A stretch of 64,000 nucleotides of DNA, from positions 62,001 to 126,000 of the forward strand of contig DKFP01000010.1 in the NCBI GenBank assembly GCA_002452405.1, written 5' to 3'. Of the stretch, positions 8,795-15,923 are shown piece by piece (the first letter of the stretch is position 1; each line of letters opens with the position of its first letter). The notes under the pieces are model-generated. The model was given only the letters and a program-made list of their open reading frames with translations. It was not told where the DNA came from and searched no databases. Origin of the DNA: Deferribacteraceae bacterium UBA6793. Lineage in GTDB: Bacteria; Chrysiogenota; Deferribacteres; Deferribacterales; Geovibrionaceae. Both the position numbers and the translations under genes were made by a program.

Positions 8795-9364
8795 TCAATC
8801 CTTCCTGTGGCATGAGATACAAAATTCAACCCTGTGGCATGTGTCGCATGAACCGGGGTCGATTGACGCTTCAAGTGAGTGTTTCAGCTTGAAAGAGCGG
8901 CTGTGTCTCATGTTCTCCATGGAGTTTTGTTTGCTGTGGCAGCTTTCGCAGTACCACTCATCGTGACATGTCTGACAAGACCTGCTGTCCAGAGTTGCCG
9001 GAGCCGCGTGCATCTCCTTCCAGTTTTTAAGGTGGTCTGCCGGTTTCAGAACCTTCATGTTCTCATGGCATGTTGAACAGTTCTGGGGAGCGGCGGACAC
9101 TCTTGTTTCGATGTCTCTGTGGCAGGAGTGACATTTTCCGTCGATTTTCAGGTCGGCAGCAATTTTCAGCTCTCCGCCCTGTTTTATCATGGTTTCGATT
9201 GACGGAAGTTTATGACAGTGGAAACAGTCCTTTTTCTGTTGAAAAAGGATGTCCACGTGTTTTTCGTGGTTAAATTTCGTCACTGGTGACTGATAGTAAA
9301 ACTGTGTGCATCCGAAGATGACCGGAACGATCAGCAATAACAGCCATAATACCTTTTTAATCAT
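8795..9364 (-). CDS. Heptaheme c-type cytochrome lipoprotein
   Basis: A 189-residue lipoprotein: signal peptide with lipobox IFGC, then seven CXXCH motifs (CFHCH, CHSCH, CSTCH, CQTCH, CESCH, CDTCH, CISCH). The SPVTKFNHEKHV stretch before the first heme supplies a distal His, as in class III / cytochrome c7-like proteins. One heme per 24 residues marks a compact electron wire. Two bases separate its stop from the next start, so the two lipoproteins are surely co-translated. Likely a small carrier docking at the neighbouring outer-membrane barrel. Confidence 0.88.
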   Translation of the reverse strand: MIKKVLWLLLLIVPVIFGCTQFYYQSPVTKFNHEKHVDILFQQKKDCFHCHKLPSIETMIKQGGELKIAADLKIDGKCHSCHRDIETRVSAAPQNCSTCHENMKVLKPADHLKNWKEMHAAPATLDSRSCQTCHDEWYCESCHSKQNSMENMRHSRSFKLKHSLEASIDPGSCDTCHRVEFCISCHRKD

Positions 9365-9388
9365 TATATCCTCTTCTCTGGCAATGGT

Positions 9389-10633
9389 TTAAAAGCTGTA
9401 GACAGCTTTAACGCCGTATCTGTTCTCCGGCAGATATCTCGTTTCCTGACTATTCTCGGCATATATGCTGAGTGTCAGATCCTTCATTATGTCATACTCC
9501 GCATCTGCGTAAAGAGAATAGATGCTATCTTCCGATGCGTAGTTTTCAAGTCTGAGAGTTTCGCCCTCGAATGTGAGACGGAACTGCTTGGTAAGGCTCC
9601 AGTCCAGCGCGGCGCTTGCACCTTTTGCGTTCGCGGTCTCACTGTCGTAGTAATAGCCCTCAATGTTAGCAGTAACGCCGCTGGTTTTAAACCAGTCGAA
9701 GTCGGCACCAAATTTGTAGATCTGCCCGTCAACGATATCACCGCTCTCCTGTTCAATCTTAGAGCTGACAACAGTGAAATAAGGAGAGAAATTCTCTGTC
9801 ACTGCATATTGAACAGTTAACGCCATTTTCTCTTCCTGTCCTGTGGAAAAATTGCTTATTATCAGTATATCCTGATAGTTTGTGCCGTCTTTGACATTAT
9901 ATTTCGAGCCTTCCGCAATCAGCCGGAGAGCGTCTCTTTTGAGATACGCTCTTATGGAGCCTCTGTAGAAGTTGTTCTCTTCCATATCATATTCGCCTTT
10001 AGCGTCTATGCTGAGAAGGTTTTTGCCGGAAAGCGCGAACACCCTTCCAAGCCCGATGCCTGCGAACTCCTGATATGTGATGTCGCTGTCGTATTCTTTT
10101 GAGTATGAAACGTAGCCTGTGGTGTCTTTAACACCGTTAAGAAAAACGCGTCCGCCGTACATTTTATCGCCTGTTTCGCGGAATTTCTCGTTTATGTGTC
10201 TTCCGTCCGCATCAAAATACTGAGGCTTACCGGCAAACGCCGTCACGCCGAATTTGTAGTCCGTGCGGACTGTTGCAAGCGCACCGTCCAGAGTGAGGAA
10301 TCTGTTGCCTATATATGCGAAGCGTCCTGCCTTGACCTCCACAGCGTTCTGAAAGCTGTTATAGTCCAGATATGCTGAGTAAACGTCAGACTGACTGTCG
10401 CTGTCCTCTTCTGAATCCGTTGCGAAACGCCCGTAAAAGTTGAATCCCAGATATGGGTCATAGAGCTTCGCGTTGTCTATGCTGAGATAGTTCTCCCACA
10501 TTCCTTCGGTGCTTTCGCCCTTATCCTTTGAAACTTCATAGGCGGTCGAGAAGAATCCGTCGATGTTGTATGCGTATGCGGAAAATCCGGAGCATACCAT
10601 GATCGCTGCTAATACAAATTTAAAAAATTTCAC
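9389..10633 (-). CDS. Outer-membrane beta-barrel protein of the cytochrome operon (GTG start)
   Basis: Predicted 414-residue porin-like protein with a signal peptide ending SAYA, then many alternating hydrophobic/polar strands with aromatic girdles (for example LGFNFYGRFATDS). It ends in Tyr-Ser-Phe, the C-terminal phenylalanine typical of BAM substrates. No CXXCH is present. I chose the GTG at 10633 because GGAG lies eight bases upstream and the signal peptide begins there. Its place between outer-membrane cytochromes suggests it is the pore of a porin-cytochrome conduit, analogous in role to MtrB/PioB/OmbB; sequence kinship to these cannot be judged here. Confidence 0.82.
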   Translation of the reverse strand: MKFFKFVLAAIMVCSGFSAYAYNIDGFFSTAYEVSKDKGESTEGMWENYLSIDNAKLYDPYLGFNFYGRFATDSEEDSDSQSDVYSAYLDYNSFQNAVEVKAGRFAYIGNRFLTLDGALATVRTDYKFGVTAFAGKPQYFDADGRHINEKFRETGDKMYGGRVFLNGVKDTTGYVSYSKEYDSDITYQEFAGIGLGRVFALSGKNLLSIDAKGEYDMEENNFYRGSIRAYLKRDALRLIAEGSKYNVKDGTNYQDILIISNFSTGQEEKMALTVQYAVTENFSPYFTVVSSKIEQESGDIVDGQIYKFGADFDWFKTSGVTANIEGYYYDSETANAKGASAALDWSLTKQFRLTFEGETLRLENYASEDSIYSLYADAEYDIMKDLTLSIYAENSQETRYLPENRYGVKAVYSF

Positions 10634-10652
10634 CGGCTTTCTCCCGTTTTTA

Positions 10653-12791
10653 TCAGTTTGCCGCCAGGTCGGCGAGCGAAAGATCCAACAATGTAGTCGC
10701 ATAACCAGGGTTATGGAAACCGCCGCTTCTGTCCATCAGCAGATAGTTATAGTTATATGCGGCGCGGTTAAGAGCAGTTGTGAGCGCAGGCGTAGAGGTG
10801 CTGTAGCTTGCTTTGACAGCTGCATCTGCCGCTTCGCCGGCTTTCGCGTTTATAGCGGCTTTAAGCTGGCTCATCTTCGCCCGCACAGCTGCGACCCTGC
10901 CATCGTATTCGTAATGCCCGTCAACGTATGTAGGTGAAGTGGTATGGCAGCTTGAACCAAGGCAGTTCGTAATGCGCCCTGTGGGATTATCGTGCATATC
11001 AAGTTCGTGTGTCGCCTTGCCGTTCTCTTTCATGTGGCATGTTGCGCACTGAACACTCTGCAAGGTATGTACTGATTTTGTAAATCCGAGTGTCTGTCCG
11101 TACACATAACCGCCGATACCCTGCATGAACTCTGCCTGAGTGTTATGGGGTATTGAACCCACAGCGGGAAGTGCAACCTCCGCGTTGTGGCAGTAATAAC
11201 AGAGTTTGCTGTTGCCTGTGTTTGCGGTGGTGTTTCCTGTGGGCAGTGTATAGTTTCCGCTGACTCTTATCTGTGAATCGAGTCCTGATTCACCATGTGG
11301 GTCGTGGCAGACAGAGCAGCCTATACCTGATATTGTTTCTGTGTTTGATGGAGTGATATCAAGGTCAAAGAGTCTTCCCATCATACCTTCACCTGTGTGG
11401 CATTTGAAGCACGCTGCGTTTCTGGCAACGTTGCCGCTTGCGAGAGTATGGGATTTATCGTGTACGTCGGAATATTTGAACGAGTGGCTTGCAACGTTCT
11501 CATAATCGTGACAAGTGAGACATACGTTTGAATTAACGGGTGTCTTTTTATAGTGTTTGTCGAAGAAACCTTCACTGCTGCCTGCATTAGGTCCGTGGCA
11601 AGCCTCACATGTCACACCCTGAAGGTGTGTTGCGCCTGTGTTTGCCATGGTCGTCCAGTTTGTAACCTTTTTGTCGAAGCCCGCCGCTGCCGCGTATGTC
11701 CCGTCGGGTTTAAAACCTGTTGCGTGACACTGATAGCATGTGGAATCGTTCTGTCCGGAGATGTCTCCGTATGCTTTGATGGCTCCGTGTGCTGAGATGC
11801 TCCATGGAGTGAGAAGGTCTCTCAACAGTTCTCTTCCGTATTTGTCTGTCTGGTTTGCAGAAGCCCACACGCCGGAGTGACATTCTATATAGCACATTGC
11901 GGAACCGGAACCCGTATCCGCAGTGTAGTTAAGTGCAAGTATCTTTTTAGTTTCGGTCATTGTCTTGCCGTTCACACCGTTAAGAGTGAGGCTGACTGTA
12001 TAGCTGCCCACAATGTCCGGAGCAAATGATGCGCCGGTCGAGCTGTAAGTGAGTGTCGATGCGGAACCGACGGGTTTGGATGTCAGTGTCCATGAGTATG
12101 ATGTGACGGTTTCGCCGAACACAACCTCGTCTATGTCAAAAATCACCTTCTCGCCAAGCTGCACATGGTCTGTGCCGCGTGATGTATTAGGGATCGTCTT
12201 GCCCGCAGGGTCTGTGAAAGATGCTGTGGCAGCCGCATAGCTGACAGTTTTCAGCTTTATGATGCCTGAAACTGTTGATTCAGACGTCTGTTTTTTATAT
12301 CCCGCAAAAAAGCTGCCGGGGAATGTGGTCTGAGCCGCAACATCGCTGCCGGAACCGTGGATGGTTGTGAACTCCGTAACGGACGAACCGGAAAGTGAAC
12401 AGAATTTCGAATCGGGAGCAGCCCCGCCTTCAGATGCAAGGATGTTTGCGCTGTATGGCAGAGTTATCTTAGCAAGAAAAACTGCGCTCTCCTTTTCAGC
12501 CAGCGAAACAGTGTAAACCGGAGAGAGTGAAACGTACCCGTCAACAGAGTATGAGGACTCCGATTTCTCTATATACACAGTTTTTCCGGCAAGTTCTTCA
12601 GTGTCGGCGGTTATGGAAACTCCTTCCATCTCTCCTGTTCCGACATAGTTCAGCTTACCATCCGCACCAACCTGTGCAGAAACGATTATACGCGTATCGT
12701 CGTTTATTGAGCTTTTAACATCCCCTCCGCCCAAACAGGCTGTCAGGGAAAAAAGCGACAAAGCTACAAACAGAAATTTAATGAATCTCAT
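10653..12791 (-). CDS. Large multiheme c-type cytochrome lipoprotein with PKD-like domain
   Basis: A 712-residue lipoprotein (lipobox LTAC, then LGGGD). It has an N-terminal beta-rich region (about 20-220), a PKD-like Ig domain (about 225-320), then a heme domain (about 330-620) with seven CXXCH motifs, plus CYIECH (CX3CH) before them and CLGSSCH (CX4CH) after them. The C-terminal helix ends SGGFHNPGYATTLL, resembling the Gly-(Val/Ile)-His-Asn-Pro segment of NrfA and octaheme reductases. It may be the outermost electron-transfer protein or a reductase. Gap to the barrel gene is 19 bases. Confidence 0.88.
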   Translation of the reverse strand: MRFIKFLFVALSLFSLTACLGGGDVKSSINDDTRIIVSAQVGADGKLNYVGTGEMEGVSITADTEELAGKTVYIEKSESSYSVDGYVSLSPVYTVSLAEKESAVFLAKITLPYSANILASEGGAAPDSKFCSLSGSSVTEFTTIHGSGSDVAAQTTFPGSFFAGYKKQTSESTVSGIIKLKTVSYAAATASFTDPAGKTIPNTSRGTDHVQLGEKVIFDIDEVVFGETVTSYSWTLTSKPVGSASTLTYSSTGASFAPDIVGSYTVSLTLNGVNGKTMTETKKILALNYTADTGSGSAMCYIECHSGVWASANQTDKYGRELLRDLLTPWSISAHGAIKAYGDISGQNDSTCYQCHATGFKPDGTYAAAAGFDKKVTNWTTMANTGATHLQGVTCEACHGPNAGSSEGFFDKHYKKTPVNSNVCLTCHDYENVASHSFKYSDVHDKSHTLASGNVARNAACFKCHTGEGMMGRLFDLDITPSNTETISGIGCSVCHDPHGESGLDSQIRVSGNYTLPTGNTTANTGNSKLCYYCHNAEVALPAVGSIPHNTQAEFMQGIGGYVYGQTLGFTKSVHTLQSVQCATCHMKENGKATHELDMHDNPTGRITNCLGSSCHTTSPTYVDGHYEYDGRVAAVRAKMSQLKAAINAKAGEAADAAVKASYSTSTPALTTALNRAAYNYNYLLMDRSGGFHNPGYATTLLDLSLADLAAN

Positions 12792-12809
12792 ATCATCCTC
12801 TTATTGCCG

Positions 12810-13775
12810 TCACTCGGAAGCCATTCCTTCCAGAGCTTCCAGCAGATCCTTTGCTTCTTCGGGATCGTGGCATTTTGCACAGAGCGCCTCGCGTCCGCCT
12901 TCAACAGACAGCAGTTTGTCGTTGTCCGAGAAGTGGGGACTGTGGCAGTCGGCACAGTCAATATCCTTGTTCAGTTTCTCAACCTTTACTCCGGCCGTCG
13001 GGTGCACCTTCATATAGCTTGTGCTGTGGATGCTTTCGGAATCGTGACATTCAAAGCACAATTCTGAAGGCGGCTTTCTCAGGTGCGTCCTGTTGGTGGA
13101 TTTATGGGGTGAATGACATATGGTGCAGTAACCCTCTATAACGGGAGCATGAACCATGGGCATGGTGTCTATCTTCTCCTGCATTTGTGTATGACATTTC
13201 AGGCAGGTTTCTGCGAAAGGCTCTTTGGGGATGAAGTTATTCTCCTTTTCATGGCAGAAGAAGCACTTCGCCTCTGCGACAGGTTTATGTACCCACGCTC
13301 CCAAAAACTTGTCGCTGTGGCAGTTAACACAGTCGCTCAGGTTTTCGAACCTGTGGCAGTTCAGACATATCTCTTTGTTCGTACTTGAGTGAAATCCGTT
13401 CAGACCTTCTGTCCAGTCCGCAACTTTCGCCGCGCTGTCTATTCTGTTGATAACGAATTTCTGAACCTCTTCCCCCTGCGAGATGGTGATGTTGTTAACA
13501 CCGTCATCCAGACGCAGGATGGTCATAAGCATATAATAGTCGTTGCCCTCTTTATCTTTGGCACGTATCAGTTTTTTGTCCATGATGCTGCCATTGATAT
13601 CTATGCGCACGGGGAGATTGCTCTCTGCCCTGCCGATGACGTGTATATTGCTGACAGCCTTCATATTCTGAGACATAGGGAAGATTATCTCCATCTTCGC
13701 CCATGCGGAGGATGCAAAAAGCAGACTACTCAGAATCAATATTAAAGTTATCGGGAAGTTTGATCGCGTCCGCAT
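12810..13775 (-). CDS. Octaheme c-type cytochrome, periplasmic
   Basis: Exported protein of 321 residues with signal peptide ending SSAWA. After it comes a beta-rich segment (about 30-125) and then eight CXXCH motifs (CLNCH, CVNCH, CFFCH, CLKCH, CTICH, CFECH, CADCH, CAKCH), several followed by SPH as in doubled-CXXCH proteins. No lipobox, so probably soluble periplasmic. The start at 13775 is preferred because GGAG lies nine bases upstream; an ATG at 13799 has no ribosome site. It overlaps the end of the TPR gene by 50 bases. Confidence 0.87.
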   Translation of the reverse strand: MRTRSNFPITLILILSSLLFASSAWAKMEIIFPMSQNMKAVSNIHVIGRAESNLPVRIDINGSIMDKKLIRAKDKEGNDYYMLMTILRLDDGVNNITISQGEEVQKFVINRIDSAAKVADWTEGLNGFHSSTNKEICLNCHRFENLSDCVNCHSDKFLGAWVHKPVAEAKCFFCHEKENNFIPKEPFAETCLKCHTQMQEKIDTMPMVHAPVIEGYCTICHSPHKSTNRTHLRKPPSELCFECHDSESIHSTSYMKVHPTAGVKVEKLNKDIDCADCHSPHFSDNDKLLSVEGGREALCAKCHDPEEAKDLLEALEGMASE

Positions 13776-14598
13776 TCTTTTTGTCTCCATTTGCTTCATA
13801 AATAGTTTTCAAATAATAATTAAGTTTGTTCTCAGATCTGTATTTGCCTTTGAGCGCTGTAAGTATATCAAGCGCTTTTGCATTATCTCCGCCGAGGTAG
13901 TAGGCTATTCCTGTGTAGAATTTGCACTCGTTATCGGCACAGGTTGAAAGCACATCAAGCGCTTTGTCCGGTGATTTCAGTCTGAGATATGTCTGCCCGA
14001 AAAGCAGTTTGCCCTTGTCGTCCAGCTTGGAGGCATCGATGGATTCCAGCTCTCGGAGAGCTGCTTCCGTTTCACCTTTTTTAGCCAGAAGAAGCACAAA
14101 GTTCATTCTGGGCACTATTTTTTTGTAGTTTTCAGCACTTTCAGCCATTTTCAGCCTTTCGTCCAGAACTTTTGCATCAAATTTTCCGGATACATAGTCC
14201 AGATAGATGCCGACCTTTACGTTAAAGCTGCTGTCGCTTGTTATTGAACCTGCGAGCTTGTTCTTTTTATAGAACTCCATATAGGGCAGATGCTGATCTG
14301 TCACTCCCTTATAGATAAAGCTCTCGTCTCTGCTGCCTTTAAAGCCGTTCGCGACGCTTTCAACTGACGAAGCGGAGCTTTCCGCACCGATACATGTAAC
14401 AGATGGGTGCGCTTCGCACTCTTTCAGAAAGTCCGCGAACAGACTTACGTTAAATCTGTTGTTACTGTCGAAATACAGCACTGCGCGGTTTTCGCCAAGC
14501 GGTTTCGATGTCTTAAAAACTGGTTTCAGTTCGTTTGCAGCAGCCTGAGAAAATATCAGCGCAGCTGCAAGTATTCCTGCCGGTATTCTCAGTTTCAC
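13726..14598 (-). CDS. Periplasmic TPR-repeat protein of the cytochrome operon
   Basis: A 290-residue protein with signal peptide ending SQAAA. The C-terminal half (about 145-275) shows helical TPR-like repeats such as LLFGQTYLRLKSPDKALDVL and YTGIAYYLGGDNAKALDIL. The N-terminal part has no motif I know. No heme sites. TPR proteins usually scaffold complexes, so this may help assemble the electron conduit. Start and stop overlap both operon neighbours (four bases with the upstream gene), so translation is coupled. Confidence 0.8.
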   Translation of the reverse strand: MKLRIPAGILAAALIFSQAAANELKPVFKTSKPLGENRAVLYFDSNNRFNVSLFADFLKECEAHPSVTCIGAESSASSVESVANGFKGSRDESFIYKGVTDQHLPYMEFYKKNKLAGSITSDSSFNVKVGIYLDYVSGKFDAKVLDERLKMAESAENYKKIVPRMNFVLLLAKKGETEAALRELESIDASKLDDKGKLLFGQTYLRLKSPDKALDVLSTCADNECKFYTGIAYYLGGDNAKALDILTALKGKYRSENKLNYYLKTIYEANGDKKNADAIKLPDNFNIDSE

Positions 14599-15908
14599 TT
14601 TTGTCCCTCTATTTTTTCAAGGTTGTGCTGTATCTCAAAGAGGTTTTTCAGAACCTCTGCCTCCAGCATCTTTCTGTTGAGCTGGCTTCTGTTATCCCTG
14701 AATTTCTTATCATGGTATTTCTCGAAAAGGTTTTTCGCATTTGTCTCGCCGTGGCAGACAGAGCAGAATTTATCCTTCACATCTTTTTTAAGGAAGCTGT
14801 TGGATATATCGCCCTCAACAGTTGCGCTCGCCTCAATTGTGCCTGCTTTCCAGACGTGGGGATTGTGGCAGCTCTGACATGTGATGGAACCTTCTGCGGA
14901 TACCTTTCCGCTGTCATCGAACAGGTTCTCTTTGAATTTCTCCCTATAGGGGAATATCTTGAATATCCTGTCGTGAGTTGTCTTTTCGGGTACCTTTTTA
15001 AAGCCTACGCCATCCGCTTTGTGGCAGTCGGTACACATTTCAAACGAGAACGGAGTCTTGCCATCCTGTTTGTATGCCCACATCAGCCTGTTTTCCTTAT
15101 GGAAGTTATGGGGAGTGTGACATGCATAACATACGTTTGCCGCAGCCTTTTTCTTATCTTTATCGCTCAGGTAGTCGAGTCTTGAGAGGTTATGCTTTGT
15201 CATATCCACAAGTTTCTGGTCTGAGTGACATGCGAAGCATATATTCTTCTCGCCCATATCTCTGAGCATACCCTTCTCAGGTCCGTGTGGTTCGTGGCAT
15301 GTTGCGCACACTATGTTTCCGTCCTGAAGGTAGATGTTCATCTCTTTTTTCGGCTTCACGTTCATTTTATGGCTGGACGTGATTGCCGTTTTGGAAGCTA
15401 TGCCGTCGGTGTTGTGGCAGCTTGAGCATATCTTCTCAAAATCCTTGCCGTAGGATTTGCTGAACAGATAATATCCGCCGTCGCCGTGAACCTCGTGACA
15501 AGCACCGCAAGTATCGTTAGCGGCTTTGAGTTTTGCAACCTTGTCGGTGTTTTTCTCAAATTTCTGAACGTTGTGGGGCGAGGTTGTCAGAGTTTTCTGA
15601 TCCTCGTGACATCCCGCACAGAAATTGCCGTTAACGGCAGTTATCTTCTTGTCAAGGAAGCTGTTCTGTATCGTGCCTTCATCGCCTTTCTTAGGTCCGT
15701 TGTTGTGGACTGTGTGGCATGTCGAGCAGTAGATGTAGTATTCGCCGTCCTTCTGTGTCAGATATTTATATTTGTCGTGCGCCTCTATCTTGCCCATCTT
15801 ATGTCCGCCGCTGACAGGTTTCTTGTCGGCAGCGCCTCTAGGATTGTGGCAAGCGATGCAGTTATCGTCTTTTGTTTTGTATGCGTAGTCAACTGTCATC
15901 ATGTTCAC
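14595..15908 (-). CDS. Undecaheme c-type cytochrome, N-terminus and signal peptide missing
   Basis: This open frame encodes 437 residues with eleven CXXCH motifs (CIACH, CSTCH, CAGCH, CGACH, CSSCH, CATCH, CFACH, CYACH, CTDCH, CQSCH, CSVCH), many followed by PH or VH. It is the first gene of the operon. A c-type cytochrome must be exported, yet no signal peptide precedes residue 1: the frame runs only 22 more codons upstream into the opposite-strand receptor gene before a stop. No ribosome site is seen. I infer that the real 5' end was deleted or lost in assembly near 15905. As written, it would not mature. Confidence 0.8.
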   Translation of the reverse strand: MNMMTVDYAYKTKDDNCIACHNPRGAADKKPVSGGHKMGKIEAHDKYKYLTQKDGEYYIYCSTCHTVHNNGPKKGDEGTIQNSFLDKKITAVNGNFCAGCHEDQKTLTTSPHNVQKFEKNTDKVAKLKAANDTCGACHEVHGDGGYYLFSKSYGKDFEKICSSCHNTDGIASKTAITSSHKMNVKPKKEMNIYLQDGNIVCATCHEPHGPEKGMLRDMGEKNICFACHSDQKLVDMTKHNLSRLDYLSDKDKKKAAANVCYACHTPHNFHKENRLMWAYKQDGKTPFSFEMCTDCHKADGVGFKKVPEKTTHDRIFKIFPYREKFKENLFDDSGKVSAEGSITCQSCHNPHVWKAGTIEASATVEGDISNSFLKKDVKDKFCSVCHGETNAKNLFEKYHDKKFRDNRSQLNRKMLEAEVLKNLFEIQHNLEKIEGQK

Positions 15909-15923
15909 GTCTGTCTTGGCGTT

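Noticed and set aside
15486..15920. Plus-strand open frame running through the cytochrome gene into the triple-SBP cyclase
   Set aside because: It is the antisense of an eleven-heme cytochrome with intact motifs; the sequence has no signal peptide or domain.
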